From the NCBI GenBank assembly GCA_036874045.1, contig CM072346.1, forward strand, positions 11,570,001 through 11,634,000: DNA of 64,000 nucleotides, written 5' to 3'. This DNA comes from Cymodocea nodosa (taxonomy: Eukaryota > Streptophyta > Magnoliopsida > Alismatales > Cymodoceaceae). The notes below the pieces were generated by a model. That model was not told where the DNA came from, searched no databases, and saw only the letters and a list, made by a program, of their open reading frames with translations. Shown piece after piece: positions 34,450 to 45,861 of this stretch. Within the stretch, counting starts at the first letter, position 1, and each line of letters opens with the position of its first letter. The position numbers and the translations under genes were made by a program.

Positions 34450-35508
34450 CTAAGTAAAACTCGAGTAGTCCTCTACTCTGATTTCTTCTATAATTCCAAA
34501 GGAGCTTTTTGGTGTTTTCAGAATAGGTTTAAGTCTTTGTCCATTTACTTTAAATATATTCTAATTTTTAGGATTTTCAATTTCAATAGCTCCATAAGGA
34601 TAAATATTTCGAACTATGTAAGGTCCTGCCATCTAGATCTTAATTTTCCTAGATGGTTATGGAGTCTAGCCATATAAAGATATACTTCTTGTCCTATTTC
34701 AAAGTTTTTAGGAATAATTTTTCTATCATGCCAGAATTTCATTTTCTCTTTTTCTCTTACAATCTTTGAATAAGCTTCATTTCTAAATTCTTCTAATTCA
34801 ATTAGTTGCATTTTCCTATTTTCAGCAGCTTGATTTAAATTAGTGTTCAGAGTTTTTAATGTCCAATAAGCTTTATGTTCTATTTCAGCAGGTAAATGAC
34901 AACTTTTTCCATATACTAGCCTAAAAGGTGACATACCTAAGCTCGTTTTATAAGTAGTTCTATAAGTCTAAAGTGCATCAATCAATCTATTAGCCCAATC
35001 TGTTCTAGTAGGATTTACTACTTTTTCCAAGATTAATTTAATTTGTTTGTTTGCACTTTCTACTTGTCCACTTGTTTGCAGATGATATGATGTTGCAATT
35101 TTGTGGTTTACTCCATATTTCTTCATTAAGGCTTCAAAACTTCTATTACAGAAATGAGTTCCTCTATCACTGATAATAGCTTTAGGTATTCCAAATCTGG
35201 CAAATATATTTGTTCATATAAATTGTATTACCGCTTTGTTATCGTTAGTTTTTGTAGGAATAGCTTCTATCCATTTAGATACATAATCCACTCCCAACAA
35301 TATGTAATTAAATTGATTAGATATAGGAAATGAACCCATAAAATCTATTCCCCACACATCAAAGATTTCAACCTCAACAATAGGATTAAGAGGCATCATA
35401 TTCCTCTTTAATATTCTTCCTATTTGTTGACATCTTAAACAACTTAAGCAATATTTATGAGCATCTTTGAATAGTGTTGGCCAATAAAACCCACATTTAG
35501 TCAACAAT
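34450..35508 (-). pseudogene. Integrase, C-terminal two-thirds, copy A
   Basis: The first visible residues are [16 protein letters not shown] and CLRCQQIG, the end of the H-H-C-C zinc region; the core follows ([41 protein letters not shown]) with the three acidic residues, then the MSPFRLVYGKSCHLP and MARLHNHLGK tail. A small deletion near 34614 shifts the C-terminus out of frame. RT, RNase H and the first part of the zinc region are missing because this copy begins at a duplication junction near 35510. Confidence 0.8.
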
Positions 35509-35519
35509 ATTTTTCCAGA

Positions 35520-36014
35520 AAAATAGAGCAAAATTTAGTCCATGTAGAAATTGAATCAAGCGATAGAGTATATAACCATCTCTTAGCTGTCTTTTAAAGA
35601 AAAATGGATATATCTAAGTTTAATAGCATCTATATTCATGTTCGGCATTTTCATCATTTGACAAACTTCGTTAAATTCTCTAAGGAAATAATAGGCATCC
35701 TCTCTTTCTAATCCATGAAAATGTGACAATTGACTAATATAATTAGATTTCAGTTCAAACCTATCTCCCTCAAAATTTGGCAATCGAATACATGAAGGTT
35801 CATCAATTAATTCAAGATACAGAATCTCTCCTAATGGTTTTTCTACTAGAGCAGCCATCTCTACATTCTCTTTTAAAGAAAGGTTAGCTACACCCCAAAG
35901 AATTTCGTTAAAGTTCAGTTCAGAAAATTTTTCAGTACTCCTCTGTAATGAAAATTCCTGGGTAGGTGTTCTTACTAATCGTTTAGTGCTTAGAGAACGA
36001 GTCCATGTGCTCAT
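35520..36014 (-). pseudogene. Capsid-type Gag, copy B (N-terminal part only)
   Basis: The ATG at 36014 starts the same gag as at 30565, with NFEGDRFELKSNYISQL, FHGLEREDAYYFL and IDAIKLRYIHF. A one-base deletion near 35600 shifts the frame. The sequence runs to about 35520 and then jumps straight into integrase copy A, so this is the duplication junction. It keeps an uninterrupted first 35 codons, unlike copy A. Confidence 0.8.
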
Positions 36015-36047
36015 AAATAAATAGCAAAAGATTAATTACATACCAGT

Positions 36048-36310
36048 CTAAAGCTTTCCATTCAATAAATATTTGTTGTCAGATGAAGTTGAATCAACTG
36101 CTTCTCCTTCCAGTTCCTCCAACGCATTCTCCTTTCTTTTAAAAGTGCTGGTAACTCGTAAATAACATTCTATTTTATATATATACTGCACATCCATAAA
36201 GTGAATAAATCTTGTTGCAAGAATGTGTCTTGCAACGTGTATTGTGGTTCCTGTTTTTATGGGTACATGTACCACTACTAATTTCAAATTTTGGTAACCG
36301 CTAAACCGAC
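36048..36310 (-). pseudogene. Small conserved ORF, copy B
   Basis: Same reading frame and motifs as copy A (KLVVVHVPIKTGTT, ARHILATRFIHF, ECYLRVTSTFKRKE). The ATG of copy A is ACG here, leaving an internal Met (36287) as the first start. A one-base difference shifts the last residues. Confidence 0.5.
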
Positions 36311-36972
36311 GAAGTTTCGTTCGTGGTTAAAAGAATAACTGTTCTGCTTAATCCATGAACTAACCTCGTTGAGTTATAGATAACTCAACAGAATACAGTC
36401 GTTTACTGTTGCTAACTCCATGGACTAACTTCGTTGAGTTATAGATAACTCAACAGAGTGATCTTATATTATATTACTGACCTTGTGGAGTTATGTTTAA
36501 CTCAATGGACTTACTTCGTTGAGTTAACACTTGGCAACTTCTAAGTTTTACTCTCGTAAGTTCCTCTCTGTTCTTTTTTCTTTTTCTTTTTCTTTTTCAT
36601 TCTACTAACTGAAATAAAGTTAAATCTATGTCATTAATGCATCATTCTGATTAAAATTCATTTAAATCTGAACATTACATAAAGATTTAACTTGCAGGTC
36701 ATTTTATGTTATGTAGAATTTACATTTTACCTTACAACATGTAGAAATTTTTAAGCAGTTATCCTATCATTTAGCAAATTGTAAATTTGTTACATATTCA
36801 TTCTTAAAGTTCCACAAATTACATAATATTCAATAAATTCCATTCATTTTACATCCAAAACACGTATGAAAATTGCATCTGAAAAAATTACATTCATTAA
36901 TATGAATCAATTAGAGTACAAGTACATCATACAATTTTATACAATTTTACACAAATATACGAACAATACAAT
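36311..36972 (-). other. Non-coding spacer with inverted repeats, copy B
   Basis: Counterpart of 30885-31519. Inverted GTTGAGTTAT / ATAACTCAAC pairs at about 36367-36392 and 36431-36458, then AT-rich sequence. Confidence 0.6.
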
Positions 36973-39197
36973 TTAATCTCTATACCTAAGTTCATCTACT
37001 TCCTTCTGGAGTTTTTCTAATTGAAGCTCTAATTGATTAATCCTCTCTATTGGTCATGTAATTCCTCCAAAAGGTACAACTAGTTCTGCAGCTACAAAAT
37101 TTCTGTATTCTTTCACTTAAATGGTTCTTGATTTGATCCTTTTTGATGTCCATTTCGTGAAATCAATATAGTCCACCATCAGCAGTGGAATCAAATCTCC
37201 ATAAAATAATTTCTTCTTCACTATTTTCAGCTTGGAGATAAAAACTACAGACCAATTTATTTGGATCTTATTTACAATTGCATATGTGGCCCATTTGACA
37301 AATTGATTTAATTCTATGTCATGGCCCTGTTGTTGATAAACATTCTTAATCAGAATGTTAGCTACCAGGTGTGCTTTACCATTTAAATGCTTCAATCTGT
37401 TTAATAATGGCACACTAGGATTGATAGCTAAACAATCCTTAATTTGCTGTTCAGTCCATTCAACTGTAGTTGTATCTTCCAAAATTGTTATTCCTTCATT
37501 CTTTAAACCAAAAATGTTGTGGAGAAGCTCTGGTGTTATCTGTACATCAGCTTCCTCCACGTTGGAAATTAATCCTCTTTCTCCTTCTCTTAAATTTGCA
37601 TAAAAACAGGGCACTAAATTCTCATATACTGCATGCCTTCTTTCTTGAGAAATGAATTGTAGTAGACCTTGGAATTCAAATAAATCTTTGATTTCTTGCA
37701 TTCCATCCTAATTTACTGGTCTACTATAAATAATGTCGTAACCCCTTATTTCTTGGTATTTGGTATAAGCTTCCTGACTACAAAAATGTACTTCATTCAA
37801 AATTGTTATTTCAGTCAGGTTAGGAAGGTGACTTTGTTGCTCTAGAGGGGTTTGCTCTTGCTCTTGCTCTTCCTCTTCTATAGGCTACATTTGAATATTT
37901 TCTATAGATTCCTGAATTTCTATTTCTGTTTGTGGTGGTGAGCCGATAGAATTCTCCACTCTGTCTTGAATTCTCTCCATAAATTGCTGAAGAGTTTCTT
38001 GTTCTTCAATGGAATCTATAAAATTATTTTTGTCCAAATGGCTTCTTTCAGCCTCTTCATTTTCTGCTCTTTCTTTTTCCTCCTGACTACCAATCTGTTC
38101 TGTTACTATTTTTCTGATTCTGTAACAGATTGGGATGGAGTCACAGGCAATTCAGTTTCTGCCCTAATTTCTGTTTCTTCTTGTACAGGCTGTAGACTAA
38201 TTTCAGCTTGATTTTCTTCTTTTCTTTGCTCCTGCTGCTGCAGCTCCTCCTACTCCTCAAAATCGGATAGCAGGTTAATAAAAATCTGCTCCAGAGGCCC
38301 TGTAAAAATTGGTACTTCAGATTTAATTTCCTCATATTCAGGCACTTTTTCTTTTCCTTTCTTTTTTCTGATTAGTTGTGCCTGTTCTTCCTCTTCATCT
38401 TCTGAAATTAAATCTACAAAAGTAGGCTCTACAGGCCTTCGAGCCACAGGTACTGGCTCTTCCTGTTTAACTTTTTTTATAACCGCTGGTCTCAAAGGAC
38501 CAGCCTCTCCTGCAGCACTTGATTTAGTCGCTACCTAATATTATTCAACTTTTATTTTGTATTGGGCCCTTATCCTTTCTTTGACCCTTTTTTTCTTAAT
38601 GGCATCATATAAAATACATGCCTTAGCCGTAGCTATCTCTTGAGTATCACCTTGGTCTCTTGCTGTCTTGACTAAGCTAGCAAATTCTTTCTCTTCTTCT
38701 TCAGTTCTCGGCCAAGCAAATGCAACTCGTGGCAATGGTTCTGTTGACTAAACTAGAGGTTCTGACTGCTGTTCCTCAGGAACAAGTCTTTCAGCAGTTG
38801 GTTCCTCTTGTTCTTCAGTTGCCTCTTCTTCATTTACTTTCCTTTCTTGCTCCTAGATAGCTCATCTAGCTCGTCTACAGATTCGTCTTTTGAACTAGAG
38901 CCGGGACTTACGTTGGATTAATTCTAGGACTACTTCATTGTTTGGACGTATCTTTCTTTCTTTACTTACTGCAATTTCAGTAGCCACTCTAATTCGTGTC
39001 TCCATTATTTGTGGTATCTGTATTTCTAACTCAACCAAAATTTTCCTCAACTTAAAGAGTTTTGATTCTACCTTTTGTAGCTCTTTCTCTCTTGTTGTAT
39101 TTCTGATCTTCTACCGTATGTGCCATTCCTCAGATTCCTTCAGAAACTGTGCGGTGTCCACTGCCTCTTCCCAGAATTCAGACTTCATCTTCCTCAT
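36973..39197 (-). pseudogene. Accessory ORF E, copy B
   Basis: The ATG at 39197 (RKMKSEFWEEAVDT) opens the same ORF as copy A and ends at TAA 36973. The C-terminal domain is again the best kept part (37117-37701: FYANLREGERG, LLHNIFGLKNEG, KLFYGDLIPLL). Stops near 37119, 37727 and 38535 and a frameshift near 39100 break it. Comparison with copy A at 31520-33739 shows that different codons are broken in each copy, so both decayed after duplication. Confidence 0.75.
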
Positions 39198-39529
39198 CGT
39201 GGAGTTACACAACAGCACAAAATCGCTCTGATTTCTACTATTCTAGATTCTAAATGATTTGCCGGATAATGCCCCCAAAACCCTAGGTTTTAGTTTAAAT
39301 AAGCCCTAAGTTTAGGCGGGTAATCAGGTCATTTCCTGAACCAACTATTACTATTTTATTCGCAGTCTTAGCTATAGTACTCCATTGAGTTACAGTTAAC
39401 TCAACGGAATAAGCTCATTGACTAACTCAAAACTCAACGGAGTAAGCTCGTTGAGTTAAGCGTAACTCAACGGACTCCTCGTACAAGCCAATATAATAAT
39501 AAAAATATTATAGAGAATAGTTTTTCTAT

Positions 39530-39716
39530 TTTTTTACCGGTTTAACCAATACTATGTTTCGGTCAGACCTAAATATTTTTTTTAAATTTTTTTATTTTTC
39601 TATTGATTGAACCAATACTATGTTTCGATAAAACCAACATTTTTTCTAAAAATTAATATACATATTTTTTTATGTTCCGGTCATACCGATGGATCCAATC
39701 GGTTGAATCGCAATGA
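39530..39716 (-). repeat. Tandem hairpin array between IN and E, copy B (three units)
   Basis: Three units of the array seen at 34082-34364, starting near 39536, 39601 and 39676. The A/B offset falls from about 5458 bp at the E start to about 5338 bp in integrase, as expected from loss of two ~65-bp units here. Confidence 0.75.
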
Positions 39717-39786
39717 TTTTTATGTTTTATATATATTTTTAATGCTTTTTTTTTTTATATATGTAAACATAAAAACTGATTTCTTA

Positions 39787-42700
39787 CTAAGTAAAGCTCG
39801 AGTAGTCCTCTACTCTGACTTCTTCCATAATTCCAAAGGAGCATTTTGGTATTTTCAGAATAGGTTTAAGTCTTTGTCCATTTACTTTAAATATATTTTG
39901 ATTTTTAGGATTTTCAATTTCAATAGCTCTATAAGGATAAATATTTTGAACTATGTAAGATCCTGCCCATCTAGATTTTAATTTTCCTAGATGGTTATGG
40001 AGTCTAGCCATATAAAGATATATTTCTTGTCCTATTTAAAAGCTTTTAGGAATAATTTTTCTATCATGCCAAAATTTAATTTTTTCTTTTTCTCTTACAG
40101 TCTTCGAATAAGCTTCATTTCTAAATTCTTCTAATTCAATTAATTGCATTTTTCTATTTTCAACAACTTGATTTAAATTAGTGTTTAGAGTTTTTAATGC
40201 CCAATAAGCTTTATGTTCTATTTCAGCAGGTAAATGACAACTTTTTCAATATACTAGCCTAAAAGGTGACATACCTAAGCTCGTTTTATAAGCAGTTCTA
40301 TAAGCCCAAAGTGCATCTATCAATCTATTAGCCCAATCTTTTCTAGTAGGATTTACTACTTTTTTTAAGATTAATTTAATTTGTTTGTTTGCACTTTCTA
40401 CTTGTCCACTTGTTTGCAGATGATATGATGCAATTTTGTGGTTTACTCCATATTTCTTCATTAAGGCTTCAAAACTTCTATTACATAAATGAGTTCCTCT
40501 ATCACTGATAATAGCTTTAGGTATTCCAAATCTGGCAAATATATTTGTTCTTATAAATTGTATTACCACTTTGTTATCATTAGTTTTTGTAGGAATAACT
40601 TCTATCCATTTAGATACCTAATCCACCCCTAACAATATGTAATTAAATTGATTAGACATAAGAAATAGACCCATAAAATCTATTCCCCACACATCAAAGA
40701 TTTCAACCTCAACAATAGGATTAAGAGGCATCATATTCCTCTTTGATATTCTTCCTATTTGTTGACATCTTAAACAACTTAAGCAATATTTATGAGCATC
40801 TTTGAATAGTGTTGGCCAATAAAACCCACATTGTAGAATTTTTGTAGCAGTTTTCCCTGAACCGAAATGCCCTCCACAAGCTTGGTCATGATAGAAAGAA
40901 AATATGCTCGGATGTTCAGTTTCTGGAACACACCTCCTTAAAACCAAATCATGATATTTCTTAAATAAGTATAGGTCTTCCCAATAGTAATATTTTACTC
41001 TTGAGAAAAACAATTTCTTATCCTGTCTACTCCAATCTTTAGGTGTTAGACTAGTAACTAAGTAATTAACTATGTCTACATACCAAGGCATTGTGTTGAT
41101 GATCATTAATTGTTCATTAGGAAAATTATCCTTAATTTCAATATTTGATTTTTCTATTTGTAATCTTGATAAATGATCTGCTACTACATTCTCACAACCT
41201 TTTTTATCTTTAATTTCTAGATCAAATTCTTGCAATAATAATATCCATCGGATCAATCTAGGTTTAGTTTCTTTTTTCTTTATTAGATGTTTTAGAGCTG
41301 AAAGATCCGTGTATACTATTACTTTAGCCCCAATCAGATATGATCTAAACTTTTCTAAAGCAAACGCAATAGCTAATAATTCTTTTTCAGTAGTTTTGTA
41401 ATTAACTTGAGCATCATTTAAGGTTTTGCTTGCATAATGAATCACTCTAGGTGCTTGCATAATGAATCACTCTAGGAGATTTTTCTATCTTCTGTCCTAA
41501 CACTGCTCCTATAGCAAAATCAGAAGCATCGGAAATTAATTCAAATGGATGGTTCCAATCAGGTGCTTGAATTATAGGAGTTGAAATTAAGTTAGTCTTA
41601 AGTCTGAAAAATGCTTCCTTGCAATTTTTATCAAAGTTAAATGGAACATCTTTTAATAGATTAGTTAAAGGTCTAGCTATCTTGCTAAAGTCTTTAATAA
41701 ATCTTCTATAAAAACCAGCATGTCTTAGAAATGATCTAATATCTTTTACTGATTTAGGTTTTGGTAGTTTAGAAATTACTTCTATTTTAGCTTTATCTAC
41801 TTCCAACCCTTTCTTAGAAACAACATGCCTTAAGACTATTCCTTGTTTAACCATGAAGTGACATTTTTCCCAATTTAAAACTAGATTTTTTTCCACACAA
41901 CGTTTTAATATTAGGTCTAAATTGCTTAAACAAACTTCATATGAATTGCCATATATAGTAAAATCATCCATAAATATTTCTAAGAAATCTTCAGTCATTC
42001 TAGTAAATATACCCTACATACACATTTGAAAGGTAGCTGGCGCATTGCATAATCCAAAAATGACATTCTCTTAAAAGCATAAGTTCCATTAGTACAGGTG
42101 AAAGTTGTTTTCTCTTGATCCTCTAATGCTACTGGAATTTGATTATACCCTGAATACTCGTCTAGGAAACAAAAGTATTCTTACCCTGCTAATCTTTCCA
42201 ACATTTGATCTATAAAAGGTAAGGGAAAATGATTTTTCCTAGTCATAGCATTCAGCTTTCTATAGTTTATACATACTCTCCAGCCTGATTGAATTCTAGT
42301 AGGTATCAAGTTTTGACTTTCATTCCTAATAACTGTTAATCCTGATTTCTTAGAAACTACATGGATTAGACTAACCCACGAGCTATTAGAAATCGGATAA
42401 ATTATGTCATTATCTAACCATTTAACTATTTCCTTCCTAACTACTTCTTTAAGGTTTGGATTTAATCTCCTCTCAGGAATTCTAACAAGTTTAGCATTCT
42501 CTTCTAAATATATGTGGTGACAGCATAAAGTTGAACTTAACCCTTTTATATCAGTCATAGTCCATCCTATTGCTTCTTTATAACTTTTTACTACATCTTT
42601 TAATTTAGCTATTTGATCCTCTTTTAAATCTGAAGCAATAATGATTGGACAGGTTCGTTTATCTTCCAGAAATATATAGGTTAATTTAGGAGGTAAAGGT

Positions 42701-43330
42701 TTTAATTCTAAATGCTGCCCATCAGAGGCTAGAGCTCCTAATTGAACATCATCATTTTTTAAATTAATTTCTTCCCGATCTCCTTCTATATTTATGCTTT
42801 CACTTTCTTCTAAAATTTCAGAATTGATTTGCCTATTTAATTCTTCTTGAATCACATCATCTAACATATCTCCTTCATCCTGTAAAAAGTCTATGGTATG
42901 TAAGGACATTTCTAACTCCTCAAACCTTTCTGGTTTGAAAATATTTAATTGAGTATCCTCATTACCATATGCTAATTTCATTACTCCAGTTTTACAATTT
43001 ATAACAGCCCCTAATGTTGCTAAAAATGGCCTTCCCAAAATTAAAGATGTATCACTATTTTTATGCTTAATTTGTTGGGAATCCAGAATTACAATATCAA
43101 TAGGATATATAAAATTTTTAATTTTAATTAAGACATCCTCTAATTTTCCTCTAGGGTATCTTATACTTCTATCAGCTAATTGAATAACCGTACTAGTAGG
43201 AGTTAAACCTTCTAATCCTAAGGATGCAAATATATCACTTGGCATAACATTTATACGTGCACCTAAGTCTATTAATGTTCTTTCTAGAATGGTATTTCCT
43301 ATGGTGCGTGGTATAATAGGGATTCCAAGA
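39787..43330 (-). pseudogene. Athila-like Pol (PR-RT-RH-IN), copy B
   Basis: On the minus strand, protease has LIDLGARINVMPS near 43270 and LILGRPFLAT near 43030. RT has WRVCINYRKLNAMTRK, FPLPFIDQMLERLAG, YSGYNQIP and the catalytic FMDDF at about 41961-41981. RNase H has [36 protein letters not shown] and DHLSR. Integrase has H-H-C-C (40870-40760), then GIDFMG, SDRGTH and GQVESANKQ, and ends VEDYSSFT at 39787. Defects: stop at 42181, a one-base insertion near 42070, stop near 42010, a 25-bp tandem duplication at 41428-41477, stop near 40615, and one near 40250. It makes the enzymes for reverse transcription and integration in intact relatives. No capsid domain precedes the protease. Confidence 0.9.
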
Positions 43331-43649
43331 TCAGATAACTTTTTAGGAATTTGTGGCAGAAATAGGGAACTACTTTGCTCAGCTAAAAAGACTTTTCTAA
43401 GAACTTTCGCTCTCTTTTCTTAGTACACCAATCCTTTAGAAATTTAGCATAAGGAGGCATTTTCTACAATAGATCTAATAAAGGAATGTTAACTTGTACT
43501 TTTTTAAAAATTTCTCTGATTTTTTCTTATTTTTCAGGAATTGTTTGTTGTAATCTTTCATGATAAGGTGCTAAATATTTTGATTTTAAAGACTCTTTTT
43601 CTTTCAGTTGATTTGTCTGATCATTTTTAATTTCATTCGCAGATTCAGA
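43331..43649 (-). pseudogene. Linker between knuckle Gag and protease
   Basis: Frame-shifted remains including KMPPYAKFLKDW, a phrase that precedes the protease in Athila Gag-Pol. It ties the knuckle ORF to the protease as one former polyprotein. Confidence 0.55.
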
Positions 43650-44459
43650 TTATTCTTTAGTGATTTCTAGATTTTCAGCTATTACATTTTCATTATCATT
43701 TTGATTTTTACTCATATCCACCTTCATATCATTTTCATTTTGAGTTCTTGGTGGTATATCAGTTCCAGATCTTAATGTTATACATACATCTTCCCGATTT
43801 TCATTACTCTCATGATGTTTTTGTATATCATTTTTGTGATTATGATTTTCAATTGTTTTTAGTTTTAAAGTGCATTCTTTAAATTCTCTTGCATTAGTAT
43901 TTTCTGTTTGTTGTATATTTTGCAAATTATGCAGGTTTATAACATTATAGTTTTCGTTGTCCTGTTGCATAACTTGTATTTTCATTGTATATTCATCTAA
44001 TGCTTTTAATTTTCTTTCCAAATCATCTAATCCCATTGCATTCAATTTTTGATCAATTTTCATTATGGTTGTTTTTTCAGTTTCGTAAATTATATCCTTT
44101 TTAGGTTCTAAATATGCTTCCTTATAATTTAATTAGTTGACTTCTTGTTGTTGACACACAAAGTATTCCAGTTTGTCCAGATTTTTCTCTATACCATGCT
44201 CTAGTCTGTCATACCTATCCCAAACTTTAGTGTCTCTCATCATATTACACATTCTATACTAACCATCAGTTGGGTAAACTATAGGATTCTCATACTCAGT
44301 TCTATTATACTAAGGATAATTCATTTATTGTTCTTGAGATCTAACCATCTGCAAACGTCTCAATTTCAAACAGTCAGAAATGTCGTGTCCTTCAGAATTG
44401 TAGAATTCACATATGCTAATTACATGTTTTAGAAATCTTTGAGCATAAGCATATGCCAT
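43650..44459 (-). pseudogene. 5′ Gag with zinc knuckle but no capsid domain
   Basis: The ATG at 44459 (MAYAYAQRF) lies 122 bp after the PBS. A knuckle of form C-x2-Y-x4-H-x4-C (CEFYNSEGHDISDC) is at residues 17-30; the second Cys has become Tyr. A coiled-coil region follows and then CITLRSGTDIPPR, the usual Athila Gag end. Stops near 44330, 44310 and 44130. The capsid core found at 30565-29230 is absent, although only 122 bp separate the ATG from the PBS, so there is no room for it here. Confidence 0.7.
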
Positions 44460-44580
44460 ATTCTTAATTACAAAAGAAAACACACAACTCTGGCTATTAA
44501 AACGAAATAGCTCTAACAGTTACTTATGTTAATTCAATTCAATTATATTCAGTTCAATTTAATTCAATTCAATTTAATTC

Positions 44581-44600
44581 AATCCCCGACAACGGCACCA
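44581..44600 (-). promoter_or_regulatory. Athila primer-binding site (tRNA-Asp type)
   Basis: On the minus strand TGGTGCCGTTGTCGGGGATT, two changes from the common TGGCGCCGTTGCCGGGGA. It lies 7 bp inside the 5′ LTR end at 44608. Confidence 0.85.
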
Positions 44601-44607
44601 TAAAACT

Positions 44608-44950
44608 TGTTTGCGTTTTCCCAGCACTACACTAGAAAAACTTGGATTTGTTACTTCTATTTTTACTTAGTTAATTTATCTTTATGCCTATTCTTTCTTT
44701 AGGAAGTAAACAAACAACCTTTAATACAATTTAGATATTAATTCCAATTTGTACTTTAACTGCAAGTGCACAGTGTCTATTGTATCAGTGTGCAAGTACA
44801 GGTCGATCCCATAGGGAATTGCTGAAGAACTTGAGAACTGTTCATTTGTTAACAATCAAATTTATATATTCAATAAGCTCTCTATTGAATTATAGTTAAC
44901 TCAATGGACTAAGTTCGTTGAGTTATGGATAACTCAACGGACTAACTGGC
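44608..44950 (-). repeat. 5′ LTR remnant of the large Athila-like element
   Basis: Matches the left 340 bp of the LTR at 24306-26158 (GCGTTTTCCCAGCACTAC at the edge; GTACAGGTCGATCCCATAG near 44797). Ends at about 44950 after a GTTGAGTTA-TAACTCAAC pair, where a second LTR copy begins. Confidence 0.8.
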
Positions 44951-44962
44951 GATCACGGTGGG

Positions 44963-45861
44963 ACTACACTAGAAAAACTTGGATTTGTTACTTCTGTTTT
45001 TACTTAGTTAATTTATCTTTATGCCTATTCTTACTTTTAGAAGTAAACAAACAACCTTTAATACAATTTAGATATTAATTCCAATTTGTACTTTAACTGC
45101 AAGTGCATAGTGTCTATTGTTTCAATGTGCAAGTACAGGTCGATCCCATAGGGAATTACTAAAGAACTTGAGAACTGTTCGTTTGTTAACAATCAAATTT
45201 ATATATTCAATACGCTCTCCGTTGAATTACAGTTAACTCAACGAACTTAGTTCATTGAGTTATAGATAACTCAATAGACTAACCTCATGGACTTAAGTTA
45301 ACTCCACGAGCCTGTCTTTTCTTTTTAATACTGCTATTTACAAAGGAATTCAGCCAACCATTGAGCAATTCCACAGATTGTAAATAACATCAATTAAGCT
45401 CTTTAATGTTAGTTAACATTGGATTTATCATTAAGCAATACTAACATTCAGATAATTCAAACAGTAACCATTAAAATCTTTAAGTCTTTTAGATGAACTG
45501 ATTTTAGTAAACTGTAAAACTAAAATAAACATAAAACAATCACTGAGTAAATACTTCCGACACTACTTGCAACGTGATTACACACCACTAAAAATTCAAC
45601 CACTTACAATTCTGTCTCCTCTCCCTATAGAATTGCGAGTCTAGAATTGCAAGATGATCTCCTCTTGAGCATACAGGCATCAACTCGAAGCCAAGGCTAA
45701 AAGCTTTACAATCTCCTAAAATATGAGTTGGCGCTTGGTGAAAATGGCTTCCCTTCCCGCGACGCGATCACTCCCCACAGTGGTTGTTAGGCACTGTGTT
45801 TGGCTTGGAATCGTCCCAACATCAGGCAAGTATCCTCACAGACCTCCGATGGTTGGTAATT
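44963..45861 (-). repeat. Second Athila-like LTR fragment, same orientation
   Basis: Restarts at ACTACACTAGAAAAACTTGG and continues through the LTR to CAGACCTCCGATGGTTGG, where a different, GC-richer sequence begins. It is the neighbouring part of another copy of the same LTR, so LTR-LTR recombination or a nested insertion occurred at 44950-44963. Confidence 0.7.

Larger units (their letters stand above)
24306..44950 (-). mobile_element. Large rearranged Athila-like Ty3/gypsy element
   Basis: Read on the minus strand: 5′ LTR remnant (44950-44608), tRNA-Asp-type PBS, capsid-less gag with zinc knuckle, PR-RT-RH-IN, hairpin array, accessory ORF E, small ORF, capsid gag (truncated), second copy of IN-to-capsid gag, F-box gene, polypurine tract, non-coding tail, 3′ LTR. 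RT motifs (VCINYRKLNAMTRK, FPLPFIDQMLERLAG, FMDDF) and the PBS place it in Athila. The block from IN to capsid gag is duplicated in tandem with a ~5.45-kb period. No terminal target duplication can be tested because the 5′ LTR is truncated. Confidence 0.8.

Noticed and set aside
24306-44950. An integrated plant pararetrovirus
   Set aside because: LTRs, PPT, integrase and Athila-type RT motifs are present; no movement protein or coat-protein features of Caulimoviridae.
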